A DNA stretch of 64,000 nt from Prorocentrum cordatum (GCA_963575745.1 CAUYUJ010005592.1:483166-547165); one strand, 5' to 3'. Shown: positions 32,691 through 43,160, numbered from the stretch's first letter. Translations and numbers: made by a program. Notes: generated by a model not told the origin, from the sequence alone.

Positions 32691-33040
32691 CAAAGCCATC
32701 TTCGCCGTCTGGAGGCGGAAAAGAGCGCCGGAAAGTAACTTCAGGGGGGGGGCGTTTGTTTAGAGGGACGTGCGACGAAGGGGAGGGGATCGTCCGTAGA
32801 AAACACTAACAACAATTTCAGACAACATAAATATCATTATAACACCCCGTGCAGGCATGGTAGCTGATAACCCTGAGTGCAAGCACGTGGGGGAAGCCGT
32901 GGTTGTAGAGATCAGCAGTAGTGGCGGCATAAGTAGCAATCTAGTACTATTGGATACGTTCGATTGAAACATATGCAGCAAGCGAACTGACACCAGTTGC
33001 AACGTCGTCAATGTGAAGCGCGAGACATGGTTTCCAACAA

Positions 33041-34168
33041 GTGGTAAGTCAAGCTTACACACCGTCCGCAGTGCTTGCAACGCAACTTAAGGTCATCGAG
33101 CAAGTGATCGGAGACACTAGTGTTCTCCAGCAGAGGGCGGACAAGTCGGAGCTGCAGGCCTTGACGACGACTATCTGCCAGGCGCCTCCGGTGGCGCCCC
33201 CCCCCATGCACGCCAGGAAGTACGTCCCCCCCGGCTCTCGCTGTAGGGCCGCATGGGCGCCCCAGCAGTCCCAGCTGTCCACGGCCAGTCCGCAGTCGCT
33301 GACCCCTAGCAGGCGGGGGTCCAGCAGTGCCGTCGCTGGAAGCGATGGTGGAGTCTCTCCTACGGGCGACGGTACCAACCGCAGTGCACATGGGCGCCCG
33401 AAGAAGATGAAGGCTGCCGGCATCACCCCCAAGCTTGGCAAGGTGACTACGCTGATGGTGCGCAACTTGCCTGCCAAGCTGAAGCAGCAGGACTTCGTGT
33501 GGGAGCTCAACGCCAGCGGCTTCGAGGGCACCTTCGATATTTGCTACATCCCCAGGGACTTCTCTTCCGGGCGTTGCAAGGGGTACGCATTCGTGAATTT
33601 CAAGCTGGTCGCCGATGCCTGCCGGTTCCACGCCACCTGGCACCACACGGAACGATTTGGTTGCCGCGAACACCGCTTGGACGTGTCCCCAGCTCAGATC
33701 CAGGGCTACGAAGCCAACGCCGCGAAGGCCAACTCCTCCCACGTGGCCAAGGTTCGGAACCCAAGCTTCCGCGCGCTCATCATCAACAAGGACCAGGCTG
33801 CCGAACCGCAGTCGCCCCTCGGCTCGCCGAGCAGCTTGAGCCCGGCAGGCTTCAGCACACAACTGGGGCGCGCCGCGGCGCCACTGGTGAGCTCGCAGGG
33901 GCCTCCCTGCCCCGAGGCGGGTGAACGCGCCGCGGGTTCTGTGCGGCCGGCGCCGCAGGAGCTCCTCGGCTTTCCGGCGCCGACCCCCTTGCAGCACCGT
34001 CTGCCGCCGCGCCCGCTGGCAACCAGCCCAGCCGTCCTGCCCCGCGCGGTGCCTGACGGTGTCATGGTCGTTGTGCTGATGGGCAGCCCCCAGCACAGCA
34101 TGCTCCAGGAGTGCCCGGCGATTCAGGTCAACTCGACGCCGAACTACGGCAGTGTCGTTGCTCACTGA
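33041..34168 (+). CDS. Mei2-like RNA-binding protein (C-terminal RRM)
   Basis: An open frame of 375 codons. The RRM spans about residues 135-225 and has RNP2-like TLMVRNLP (138-144), FDICYIPRDFSSGRCKG, RNP1 KGYAFVNF (180-187), then ACRFHATWHHTERF. The Y(I/L)PRDF...GYAFVNF spacing is that of the Mei2 C-terminal RRM family, whose members bind RNA in meiosis and development in yeast and plants. I recall dinoflagellates as having many copies. The N-terminal 130 residues are Ser/Pro/Gln-rich; the C-terminal 150 are Pro/Ala-rich and probably disordered. The frame opens with GTG at 33041. The first in-frame ATG is 33206, but codons 33072-33205 look coding (LATQLKVIEQVIGDTSVLQQ), so an upstream exon spliced near AG at 33070-33071 is likely. 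The stop is TGA at 34166. Cytosolic or nuclear location is not inferable. Confidence 0.8.
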   Translation: MVSQAYTPSAVLATQLKVIEQVIGDTSVLQQRADKSELQALTTTICQAPPVAPPPMHARKYVPPGSRCRAAWAPQQSQLSTASPQSLTPSRRGSSSAVAGSDGGVSPTGDGTNRSAHGRPKKMKAAGITPKLGKVTTLMVRNLPAKLKQQDFVWELNASGFEGTFDICYIPRDFSSGRCKGYAFVNFKLVADACRFHATWHHTERFGCREHRLDVSPAQIQGYEANAAKANSSHVAKVRNPSFRALIINKDQAAEPQSPLGSPSSLSPAGFSTQLGRAAAPLVSSQGPPCPEAGERAAGSVRPAPQELLGFPAPTPLQHRLPPRPLATSPAVLPRAVPDGVMVVVLMGSPQHSMLQECPAIQVNSTPNYGSVVAH

Positions 34169-35879
34169 AGCTTCTGCTCGCGGGGGACACCCCGGAATAG
34201 CGCGCCCCACTATGTATCCTTGGCCACGGCTCGTTGCATGCGCTCATCTACGGCGAGTAGGCTTGTGCCGCGATCTCAGTCTGCTTGTCGCAGTTCCCCC
34301 TACACCTCACCTCCCCTCAGAGTAGCAAGAGGTCATGATCGGGATAGGTTCTCAGATTCCCAGAATCTTGCAGATTTCCTCATGTTCTAAACGGGCTACA
34401 GAAACGAGGACCGCTAGATACTTTGGAAATCCTGAAACGTATCCGAAGCCAATCGTATCATTCTATCTCTCTCTCGTCCCAACCTCGCCGTCCCCTTCTC
34501 TGATCTCACCCTAACCCTCGTCAGGTTGCGGCCACATTTCCGTTCGAAGAACAAAAACAGATGTGTCCGCCATCGGGGGCGCCTGTCCACGGGCGACCTG
34601 ACAGTCTATACCCCTACGGTGTCACGTCAGGGTATGAACTTTCCAGCCTCCCTGGGGCAGGCGTCCCCGACGGCTGAAAAGTTTGGTTTATACCGCTCTT
34701 CGCCTGCCAAACATCCACACATCCCTTTCTTGCGATCTCCCGTGTAGTCCATCGGGCAGGGGTGGCTCCGACAACATGCGCGTCGAGCATTGCGCAGGGA
34801 GTGCCTCCTCGGGGCCCACTTTGAAGTTTTGGGGCCCAGCGGGGGCGTCTTAGGAGCCTGCTGTGATCCATGAGCTGTATTCGGGGTTTGTCGGGGGGGC
34901 GGAGGATGTGTCCTGGGGACGCGTGGGAGGTTCCTTTCGCCGTCCTGGGCCTTCAAGGGTTACCCTGGCAGCCTTCTTGGGGGATCCTTGGTCGTCCCAG
35001 AGTCCTCTTCTGATTCGCGGTGGCTCTTCTCTCCCGGCCCCAGGCCCGGCCTGTCTTCTTTCGGTTGTGTCCCCTCTCCTCCTCTTCCTTATCTCCCTCC
35101 CTCCCTTTCCTCCTGCTCCCTGCCTACTGTGTCCGTCCCGCCCCCCTTCCGCCTGCCCGCCCGCGCCTTCGTCCCTGGCCTCCCGCCTGCGCGTTCGTCG
35201 TCGTCTGCGCGCTTCTCCCATCCTCGTCCCCCTTCGCCGGGCAGCACAGCCTGGCCTGCCAGGGACCAGCGTGGCGGCGCGTAGGGTTTCGCTGTGCCCA
35301 GGGCCCTCTGAAGCACTCCTGCCCCCCTGTCCCAGGATGTACAGGGAAGGCGGGGAACATGTTGAACCCCAGTCGGAAAAGAAACGTTGCCTTTTGTCAA
35401 ACTGCGCTTCCCTGGGGGGCTCTCTGGTCGTTCATTTTGGAAGCCCCCTCGCTGCAGGTGCCCTGGGCCAGTGTCCCTCCTGTGGGCCGCCCGTGGGCCT
35501 CGCGCGCATGCCGGCTCGGCTCTGGCCCACCTTCCCGCTGCTGGCGCAGTTGCCAGGAAACTCGCTCTTGGCTTGCCCGCTCGCGGCCAGCGGCCACCGC
35601 GTGGCCAGCGTTTCTCTTGAGGCTCACTCCAAGCGTGCTGGCTCGCATGCGGCGCACTCGCGACGCCAGTGTTGTGGCCAAGGAATTTGCCGGTAGACGC
35701 ACTCCACTCCCGCACATTCGCGCCTGGCAGCCATTGCGGTGCCGATGCTGCTGCCAGGATGTAGACGGGGAAGATCATTCCGAGCTTGCCCGCCCGATTG
35801 AGGCGCTCATCGCATCGGCTGCGTTGTTCGGCAGCCATCGCGATGCCAATTCGAGACGCTTCGCGTAACCCAGCCATTT
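34169..35879. other. 3' flank of the RRM gene and unassigned DNA
   Basis: 34169-34500 is lower-GC and may be 3' UTR. 35040-35260 is pyrimidine-rich. A minus-strand reading at about 35690-35860 (GMIFPVYILAAASAPQWLPG) is plausible but isolated. Confidence 0.4.
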
Positions 35880-35902
35880 TCCGTAGCCCCCCCTGGCTCA
35901 AG
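35880..35902 (+). other. Relict dinoflagellate spliced-leader sequence
   Basis: Two blocks of the 22-nt DinoSL, TCCGTAGCC and TGGCTCAAG, stand in the right order. CCCCC replaces the four bases ATTT between them. Directly upstream is AGCCATTTT (35872-35880), itself equal to DinoSL positions 6-14. So 18 of 22 positions are kept in two unbroken blocks, and the preceding bases look like part of an earlier leader. Known biology: spliced leaders are added to mRNA by trans-splicing, and genomic copies arise when mRNA is reverse-transcribed and reinserted. Confidence 0.65.
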
Positions 35903-35953
35903 CCGTCTCGGCTCGAGCCCGCCCCTGCCAGGTTCGGCGTTCGGCCCCGGGCG

Positions 35954-37360
35954 ATGGGCTGCGGCGGCGCGGCGGCGCCGGCTTGCGCGTGCTGCGGCTC
36001 AGCGCCGCCTGGCGGCTGCCGCGGCCGGTGGCCGCCCCCCCGAGCTCCCCTGCGCGGCCCGCGGCCGCTGGCGCGGGCCTGGCCGGCGCTTGCTCGCGCC
36101 GCCCGCCCCCCGAGCTGGCCGCCTCCGGCCCGGCGGACGCCGCCGCCGCNNNNNNNNNNNNNNNNNNNNNNNNNNNNNNNNNNNNNNNNNNNNNNNNNNN
36201 NNNNNNNNNNNNNNNNNNNNNNNNNNNNNNNNNNNNNNNNNNNNNNNNNAGCAGCAGCAGCAAACGCTGCAGCAGCAGCAGTAGCAGCAGCGCTGCTGCA
36301 GCTGCGGCAGGAGTTGCCGCAGACCCCCCATAGCGTGCACAGCAGCAGCTGCTGCAGCGGCAACAGAACCCAACAACTGCTGCAGCAGCAGCTGCAGCCG
36401 CAGGCACCCAGCGCAGAGGCGCCCCAGCAGGCCAGAACCCTCAGACCCCACCAGATCTCGCGGCTGCGCCAACGGCCAGTGCCAGGACGACGGACGACCA
36501 TCTGGAAGTTTCGGCCACGACTGAAACGGGGCCCGTTAGGCCAGAAGGGAGCGCGGGTTCGATATACCGAATCCCAGAAGTGGAATGGGGCCCGTATGCC
36601 AGATGCAAATCGTGGCGTCTCGAGCCCCAGCCCCGCCCCCGACGGCCGCCCTGAGCACGGACTACCTCAACGCCCCGTGACGACGACAGACGTCCATCCC
36701 AGGGACCCTGCCACGCATAGCGACATATCGGTGCGTAGCAGCAGCAACAGCGGCAACGTGCCACCCCCCGCTTCGTCGGCAGGCGATGACGTCCCAGAGG
36801 GGAATCGAGAGGCGGTTGAGGCAGAGGTCGCGATACCACCCCCCGCGTCGTGGTCAGACGATGACGTCCCAGTGGGGATTCGAGAGGTGGTAGCCTGCAG
36901 TGACCAGTGCACAGCTCGCACTAACGCCCCCCCCCCCCTTCAGCTGCACCAGCAGGCCAGAGGCAAGGAGCGGGAAGTCACGGCGGAGACGGCGGAGGCT
37001 GCGGAAGCCGCGGAGCACCCCCCTCTGGACAAGCTGTCCGTCAGCAGTCCTCTGCGCCAGCAGGACAGATCGACTCCTGCTTCGTTCAGAACTTCTACTT
37101 CTTTATCTTGGCGGTTGTCTACGTGCTGCGCGTGTGGCTATACCGTCGACCTCAGTTATTTTCCCTTCTGTCTGCGTGCTGCGCGCGTGGCTATACCGTG
37201 GACAGTTGGCAGTTCTACTCTGAAATCCACCTTCGCTGTTGATTGCGAGTTGCACACCGTACTCAGCAGCGCGACTGGGTGTCTCATACATCCCCCTCTT
37301 GGTTTTGACGGGCTGTTGTCGGACGTGCCGTGCCTCTCCATCGGAGGAAACACGCTGTGA
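35954..37360 (+). CDS. Probable retroposed ORF, interrupted by the assembly gap
   Basis: The ATG at 35954 is 52 bases after the relict spliced leader, a normal 5' UTR length. The N-terminal 65 codons are Cys/Gly/Pro/Ala-rich (MGCGGAAAPACACCGSAPPG). The gap at 36150-36249 lies inside a GC-rich, probably CAG/GCA-repeat stretch. The 3' side resumes as an Ala/Gln-rich run, then mixed sequence with a 75-bp (25-residue) duplication at 36761-36910 (PPPAS...GDDVPEGNRE / PPPASWSDDDVPVGIRE). The frame ends TGA at 37358. The true gap size is unknown, so frame continuity across it is unproven. Near 37090-37250 another frame encodes a hydrophobic helix (FYFFILAVVYVLRVWLY), so the real C-terminus may differ through a frameshift. 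No domain is recognised. If retroposed, it should lack introns, as seen. Confidence 0.4.
   Translation: MGCGGAAAPACACCGSAPPGGCRGRWPPPRAPLRGPRPLARAWPALARAARPPSWPPPARRTPPPXXXXXXXXXXXXXXXXXXXXXXXXXXXXXXXXXXAAAANAAAAAVAAALLQLRQELPQTPHSVHSSSCCSGNRTQQLLQQQLQPQAPSAEAPQQARTLRPHQISRLRQRPVPGRRTTIWKFRPRLKRGPLGQKGARVRYTESQKWNGARMPDANRGVSSPSPAPDGRPEHGLPQRPVTTTDVHPRDPATHSDISVRSSSNSGNVPPPASSAGDDVPEGNREAVEAEVAIPPPASWSDDDVPVGIREVVACSDQCTARTNAPPPLQLHQQARGKEREVTAETAEAAEAAEHPPLDKLSVSSPLRQQDRSTPASFRTSTSLSWRLSTCCACGYTVDLSYFPFCLRAARVAIPWTVGSSTLKSTFAVDCELHTVLSSATGCLIHPPLGFDGLLSDVPCLSIGGNTL
36150..36249. other. Assembly gap (100 N)
   Basis: Exactly 100 N, the usual fixed-size scaffold join. It is flanked by GC-rich and CAG-repeat DNA, which probably caused the break. 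Confidence 0.98.
36761..36910. repeat. 75-bp tandem duplication in the ORF
   Basis: CCACCCCCCGC starts at 36761 and 36836. The copies share GATGACGTCCCAG and ATTCGAGAGG. The length is a multiple of three. Confidence 0.8.
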
Positions 37361-38405
37361 GGGTGTGCGACGGCGGTGGGGGATGCGCCTGGGGGAAGGC
37401 GCGCGGTACCCAGGGAAGGCTGCAGCACAGACCCCCCGCCTGGTGAACAGGCGAGCAGGACCCCCCCCGCGGCGGCTGAAGTTCATCCACGGGGACCGGT
37501 GGAGGGATCAAACAGACGAGACCCAGGTCGGTCAGCACCGTCACTGTGGGCCGCCTCATCCTCCTCTTCCTCCTTCAATTCACATGATTGCGCGGCTCTC
37601 GGCTGCGCCCCCCTTCCTCCCCCCCCCCCTGTGCCAGCGCAGCGTAGATTGCCTGGGCCGGCCCCGACTGCGGCGACGCGCCGACGACGGCGCCGACGGC
37701 GACGCCTTTTCCCCCCCTCCTGCGACGCCAACGTCGACGACGGAGCCGTCTGCGACGCGTGACTCGGCTTCGACTGGGACGCCTGCGCCGACGACGGTGC
37801 CGACAGCGTCGCCCCGTCCGTCTCCGACAGGCTCAGCCTGCGCGTCGCAGGGACCCGCCTCGGAGACGTCGGCCGCGGTGGCTCGCGCGGCCAGCGCGCG
37901 TCGCCAGGGCGCTGCACGGGCAGCGTGGCAGGCGTGGTTCTGCGACTGAGCGGCGCCTAATCCGGCTCCCGCTGCAACGCCGGAGCCGTCGTCGGAGCCG
38001 ACTGCGACGCCTGACCTGGCTGCGTCTGCGACGCCGCGCCGACCGCGGAGCCGACGGCGACGCCCTAGACCCTGACATGCGCCCCAGGCTGCGTGTCGTA
38101 GGGGCTCGTGTGCGGTGACGACGGCTGCGGTGGCTCGAGCGGCCAGTGCGCGGTGCCAGATCCCCGGGCGCCTGCGCCCCGAGCTTCTCCTGGCCCCCCG
38201 CCCCCCGGTGCTGAGCGACGCGATGCCCGTTCGCCCCCCTCTGCGCGTCGCCGAGGCCGCCGCTCGGCTCGCTTTGCTGCGTTCTCTGTGCGCGGTTCCT
38301 TTGATTGTCTGGGGCGAGAGAGCAACGACCAGGAAGGCAGAGGCCTGTGGAGTGGAGATTCAGGGCACCAGCGAAGTGACAGCACTGTCCTCCGCCAGCG
38401 GACTG
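37361..38405. other. GC-rich DNA with GCGACGCC repeats; no supported gene
   Basis: 37660-38060 is rich in CGACGCC/GGAGCC units open in several frames. The stretch 37494-37640 (GGTGGAGGGATCA ... CTCCTCTTCCTCC ... CGCGGCTCTCGGCTGCGCCCC) recurs at 38600-38730. Confidence 0.5.
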
Positions 38406-38640
38406 GCGCGTCGTTCCCCCCCGCGGTCACGGAAGACCCTCCACTGGGAGCGGTGGAGAGATCACAGAGGTGACTCCGACATTGGACTGACGCCCCCCCC
38501 CCTGCGGTCACTGGCGACGCTCCACAGGGGGCGGTGGAGGGATCACAGAGGTGACTCCGACCGGTGTCGTTCCCCCCGCGGTCACTGAAGACCCTCAGCA
38601 GGGGGCGGTGGAGGGATCGCAGAGGTGACTCCGACCACGC
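38406..38640. repeat. About 74-81 bp tandem repeat
   Basis: GGTGGAGGGATCACAGAGG and TGACTCCGAC recur with starts at 38460, 38541 and 38615. The interval holds CGGTCACTG(G/A)(C/A)GAC. Confidence 0.8.
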
Positions 38641-40020
38641 AGCGTCGAAGTGGTGCTGCCTCTTCCTCCTCCTCCTCCTCCTCCATTCACCGGTTTGTGC
38701 GGCTCTCGGCTGCGCCCCGCCTCATCCCCCTCCTTTTGTCCAGATCCACTGGGGCACTCGGGCATCCACGGCGCCTGGAGGTTCACTGGCAGGGCCCCGA
38801 GGTGCATGCTGGCAGCAGCGGCTGCCAAAGGAAGATCTGGATAGCCGGGGTCAGAGCCAGTCTGTCCCCGCAGGCACGGGGTCCTCCGGCCCCTGGAACG
38901 GGCGCGGATCGCCTGCGTGGACTAGGATTGGTTCGCGGCGCTCCAGGTGCTGGGCTACGGCAAGGCGCAGCCCTGCACGCCTCCCCGCTCGGGCACCACC
39001 TGAGGCCGGACCTGGGGCGAGCGCTGTCCTGGCAAGTAGTTCATCCTTTGGCAGGTCACCGCGGTTCCCCCGGCAGGTCCGCCCTTGTTATTTCGGCTGA
39101 CGCTCGCGACTTTGCGCCCCCGTCCCCTGCGGCGGATAAGGCGCCCGCGTTGCATGCCGACGTCGTCGACGACTCGCTTCCCATGGCGGTCTTGCTACTG
39201 CACAAGTGGTGTATCCTGTGGCAGTTCATCTCGGCCCTCCAGCAGGGCGTTCCGGGGTACTCGACCAGCGCTTGCAGCTGTCCCCCCCCCCATCCCCCCC
39301 GACTTTCAGAGTCAGGCATGTTGCAGGTCTTGGACTCAGAAGACAGGGCCGCCGTTTCCTTGAATAGGACGGCCGCTCATGCCCAAGTGCACCCTGTGAG
39401 TCCATGTGAGTGAGGCCGCCTTCTGTTCCCCCCCTCTCCGGTCCCCGTGCGCGCCCGCCGTTGTGGCCTCCTCCTGTTCCCCCCTCTCCTGCCCCCGCTG
39501 CCTCTTTTGTTCGCGGCCTCCTCTTCGTGTTGGTCGGCGTGGCCACCCCGGCCCCTCTGTGCCGCCGCTGCGCGGCATGGTCCACGCCCGCGCGCGCCGT
39601 TCGGCGCGGTCTGAGCTGGCGCCAAGTGCGCGACTGCCCCCTCCGCCCGCTTTCTAGTTTGATGCCTGCGTTTCCCGTTTCGGGCCGCCTGCGTCGCAAT
39701 GAGGGTCACTTTGCCCTTGGCACGTGCGCCCGCTGCCGCGGCCTATGGGCCCTGGCAGCTAATTTTCTCGCCGCGCGCCCCTGTCGAGACCATCCCGCCC
39801 CCTGGAAATTGCCCCTGCGAGCCGCCGACCAAAGTAACCCAGCCATCCTGGCACCTGGCACCTATTGCAGCTCTGCCTTCAGTCCCCGGCGTCGCTCCTC
39901 GGCGTCTCTCGGCGGCAGTTTCGGCGGCCGTTGGTTCGCGCGCTTAGGTAATTGGGTTTGGCTCGTAGCTTGGGCTGACTTCGGGCGCCGCCTGCGTTTC
40001 CGCTCGCGGCCGCATTGAAA
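38641..40020. other. Weak ORFs on both strands; no confident gene
   Basis: Plus 38625-39413 has a plausible stretch (LHKWCILWQFISALQQGVPG). Plus 39410-40018 contains CARCRGLWALAANFLAARPC, faintly like the CxxCG...C.G ribbon at 17.2 kb. Minus frames around 39400-39710 are Arg/Gly-rich. No choice between strands is safe. Confidence 0.35.
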
Positions 40021-40022
40021 CA

Positions 40023-40082
40023 AGAATCCACCGGCCCATCCAGAAACGATGCCTGGGCGAGTTGCCCTGGTCAGGGATGCGG
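40023..40082. repeat. Dispersed repeat, copy 2 (copy 1 at 8722)
   Basis: Shares GGCCCATCCAGAAACGATGCC-like sequence with 8722-8782. Confidence 0.7.
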
Positions 40083-40139
40083 AGGAGCACGCTGGGGAAA
40101 AAGGCTGCCAAGGGAGACGTCGCGCCCCAAAGCGGGGAG

Positions 40140-40350
40140 GGCGGACGAGGACTCGGAGGAGGAGGGGGGGGGGAGGCGGGTAGGAGCAGGAAGGGAAGTG
40201 AGGAAGAGGAGGAGGAAGAAGATGCGGAGGAACGAGGAGTGAGGAGGGGGAGGAGCGCGAGGAGGCGGCAGGGCGAGGGGGAAGGGGGGGGCGGAGGAGG
40301 GAAAAGGATAGGAGGATCAGGGGGCGGGCGAGCACAATCACAAAGGCCCT
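40140..40350. repeat. Purine-rich (GGA/GAGG) tract
   Basis: Interrupted GGA, GGGG and GAAG repeats, strongly purine-biased. Confidence 0.85.
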
Positions 40351-40619
40351 CTCGGAGGCCTCCTCTTGATGCCCACCTTGATGCCTCCTGAGGTCCTCCT
40401 GGTTGGGCTTGGACTGTCAAGGGAGGTTGTTCGGGAGCGTGCTGGCGGGGTGGGGGGGGGGGGGAGGAGTCCTTGGGGCCGCAGCGTTTTCGCGTGCTGT
40501 TTGGCTCAGGTACGCACGCCCAACTTGAGTACCATCACGCGCGCTGCTACGATCTGGGAGAAAAATGATTCCCATCCTTGTCTTCGCCACCGTGCATGTC
40601 ATACCGTTGACGTTCTCGT

Positions 40620-40973
40620 ATGCGCCAACGATTTTTTATGTGTCGTCACCACGTTGCTTTCTATGCGATAGCGGAGCTGGCCACGCTTTCGCGCGGCTGG
40701 CTCCAATGCATGGTTTCAACCTGCCACTCTATGGCACAATCCTTTTCGGACCTGGTGCAATTCTCAATGATTCGCCCAGATTCCATCCGCGACAGCGTGG
40801 GCCTATTCGAGCGGGGAAACAGCGTGCCACAACAGAGCCGGCCAGAGGCGGGCGAAGTACTTGACACCGAAAGGTTGTACATCTTCCCAATGCTCAACGC
40901 TTCAAACCAGTCGAGCCTGTCCACGCTTCGGAATAACAGCTGGACAAATCCGCAATGCACGCGCATGGTGTGA
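40620..40973 (+). CDS. Possible unknown ORF
   Basis: A 117-codon frame encodes FYAIAELATLSRGWLQCMVS, MAQSFSDLVQFSMIRPDSIR and ERLYIFPMLNASNQSSLSTL. Composition is mixed and not repeat-derived, and GC is lower than the flanks. It overlaps a minus-strand frame (40661-41176, 171 codons) of comparable quality, so the strand is uncertain. No motif identifies it. The start could be the ATG at 40620 or an upstream exon. Confidence 0.25.
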   Translation: MRQRFFMCRHHVAFYAIAELATLSRGWLQCMVSTCHSMAQSFSDLVQFSMIRPDSIRDSVGLFERGNSVPQQSRPEAGEVLDTERLYIFPMLNASNQSSLSTLRNNSWTNPQCTRMV

Positions 40974-41120
40974 CGCCGCGCGGAAGCGCGCTTAGTCTTC
41001 AGCCACGACGACCGACCAAGTCCATTGACGCACATGTCCCGCGCAGGAACACGCATGAGCAACACGCCGCAATATTGCATGTAGTGGGGCGGGCTGTCTA
41101 CACCAGCACATGGCTCAGCA

Positions 41121-41510
41121 TTGGATCCGCTGTTTGCCGCGCGCACCGAGGCGGAGGAAAAACAAAACAACCACATTCCCCCCCTACTGGGACTCAGCCA
41201 GGAGCGCCCCGCTTCGGGAACACTTTACCTTACCCCAAAACAACAAGCGCCGCACCCCGTCGAGCTGATATGCAGCGCGCTTGCGGCGCTCGTCTCGCTG
41301 GCCAGCGTCGTGGCGCTAGTCCGCGCCGCGTTCCCGCGCGGTGGAAAGGGGGGGCGACGCGCTGCGCGTCGCCGTGCTGGTCCGCGCTGTGACGTGGCAC
41401 CCGCCGCGGCGATCGAACTCGCGTTGCTGTCGATCGTAGCTCGGGCCCCTGGCGACAGTCGAAATGCCGATGGCGGCCGATCTCGCTGCCCCGGCGACCA
41501 GCGAACATAA
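41121..41510 (+). CDS. Possible small membrane ORF
   Basis: A 129-codon frame. The first 50 residues are hydrophilic (AARTEAEEKQNNHIPPLLGL). A hydrophobic helix follows (VELICSALAALVSLASVVAL, residues about 54-73), then a basic stretch and a second, weaker hydrophobic patch (AIELALLSIVA). Function unknown. The following sequence to 41650 is AT-richer and may be 3' UTR. The call rests only on composition and the single clear helix. Confidence 0.25.
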   Translation: MDPLFAARTEAEEKQNNHIPPLLGLSQERPASGTLYLTPKQQAPHPVELICSALAALVSLASVVALVRAAFPRGGKGGRRAARRRAGPRCDVAPAAAIELALLSIVARAPGDSRNADGGRSRCPGDQRT

Positions 41511-41699
41511 ATGACACGTCTTCAAAACCAAAGTCATTGCAAATGACATATATTCCAACCAAAAAGACAAGCATGGATTAAGTTTGCGTGTCCTCCATCT
41601 GGGAAGATATATTCTTACTGCCGCGTCGCGTGATCCGGGCGTTCGGGGGAGCTGTTTCATGCGCAGATTGGCCCCGGGACGGTCAGCGGCCCCCTGCGG

Positions 41700-43160
41700 G
41701 GCGGCGGATCAACCGGGGGGGGCCGGGTGTCCCTTGAGGGGCGGCGGATCACATTGGGGGTGAATGGAGTTGAATAGGGGGGGCGGTTCGCCTTTTCGGC
41801 CGAGGGGGGTGGGGGTGGCTACCCCGCCCGTCGGGCGACGAGGCGAGGCCCCCCCCCCCCCCGCGGCCCACGCGGCCGCCCGGCGCCCGCGGGAGGGGGG
41901 AAGGGGGGGGGCGACGAGGCGTCGCCTTTCCCTCGCGGCCGTCTTCGCCCGCGACCTCCTCGAGCCCCCTGCTTCGGCGACGCGCTGTGGGCGCGAGCGT
42001 CGCTGCCGCCGCCCGCGGACAGATTCCCCGCGCCATGGCCCGCGCCCGGGGGCGCGTGGAGTTACGGCAGACTGCCTCAGGCATCTTCCAAGACGCCCGG
42101 AGCTCCGGCAGGTCGGCGACGAGGGGGGGGGGGGGGGGCGGCGACGGGGCGGAGGCGAGGGGGGGCGAATACTGAGGGGGGCAGGCGGGGCGGCGGCGAG
42201 GGCGACGAGGGATGAGGGCGGAGAATGGGCGCGAGGGCGGGGGCGCGCGAGGGGGCGGGGGGGGGGGGTCGGCGCGAGATGGAGAGGGGGTGGGCGGGGG
42301 GGGGGGGGGCGGGGGTGCGATTGGGGGGTGGGAGGAGGGCCAGGCGGGAAGGGGCAGCAGAGGAGAGGGAGGGGCGGCGGATGGGAAGACAGGGGAGGGG
42401 GGGGGGGGGGAGGTGGCGTGGATGGGCAGGAAGAGGGGGGGGGGTGGGGAGATGAATGGGAGGAGGGGGGCCGGGGAGAGGGAGGGGTTCATTCCTGCAT
42501 AGCGTCCTCGGCGTCGCCCTGGCGCGCGAGCGGCCGTCGCCGTTTTGCGCGGGCGAGCCGGGCGGGCGCCGTCGCTCACGCGGGTGCCTCTGCGTCAATT
42601 GCGGACGTTTTCGCGAGCCAGCGGGCGGGTGCATTGCCGGCTGGTTGTCAGCGCGGGCTTCGTTTCTCTCGGCGCCCCGCTGGCGCGCCCCTCGGCTGTC
42701 GTTTGCAATTGCAGGCCGCGACAAGTGCGCGCCGCAGCGCCCGCGGCGCAAGCTCTGGGCTCCCGTCTTCGTCTCCGCAGCTTTCGCCACTCTCCTTCCA
42801 TCTTACTTCCGCCTCGACCCCCCTCCCTTCTCCCTCCTCTTGCTTCTCGCTCCTCATTCGCCCTCCCCCTGCCGCCTGCCCGCTTCGCGCGCGCCCCCGC
42901 CCCCGTCTGCCTCTGCCGACTGGTCTGCCCCTGCCCCCCGCCCCCCCCACGCCCAGGCCGGGGGCGCTCTGGCAACCTCGCGCCAGGCCGCCGCCGCGCC
43001 CGTTGACGAACAGATCAAGACGCGCGCACGCGGGCCAGGTCCGACCCGGCACCTCCGAAACCGCGCGGCGCGTCGCAAGCTCTCGCCGGGCTCGAAAATC
43101 TGACAGCCTGCACCAGTGAACCCGCAAGGCTTTTAACCCTCCGGAAAAGGGTTGAGCGAT
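41700..43160. other. Extreme G-rich DNA, then mixed GC-rich DNA
   Basis: 41760-42490 has repeated runs of 7-15 G on the plus strand. Two isolated minus-strand stretches look coding: about 42150-41900 (DLPELRASWKMPEAVCRNST) and about 42790-42500 (MAKAAETKTGAQSLRRGRCG). They may be exons of the decayed minus-strand gene at 43.2-45.4 kb, but no splice path was found. Confidence 0.4.

Noticed and set aside
36150-36249. Reading frame continuity across the N gap
   Set aside because: A 100-N gap is a placeholder; frame agreement across it carries no evidence.
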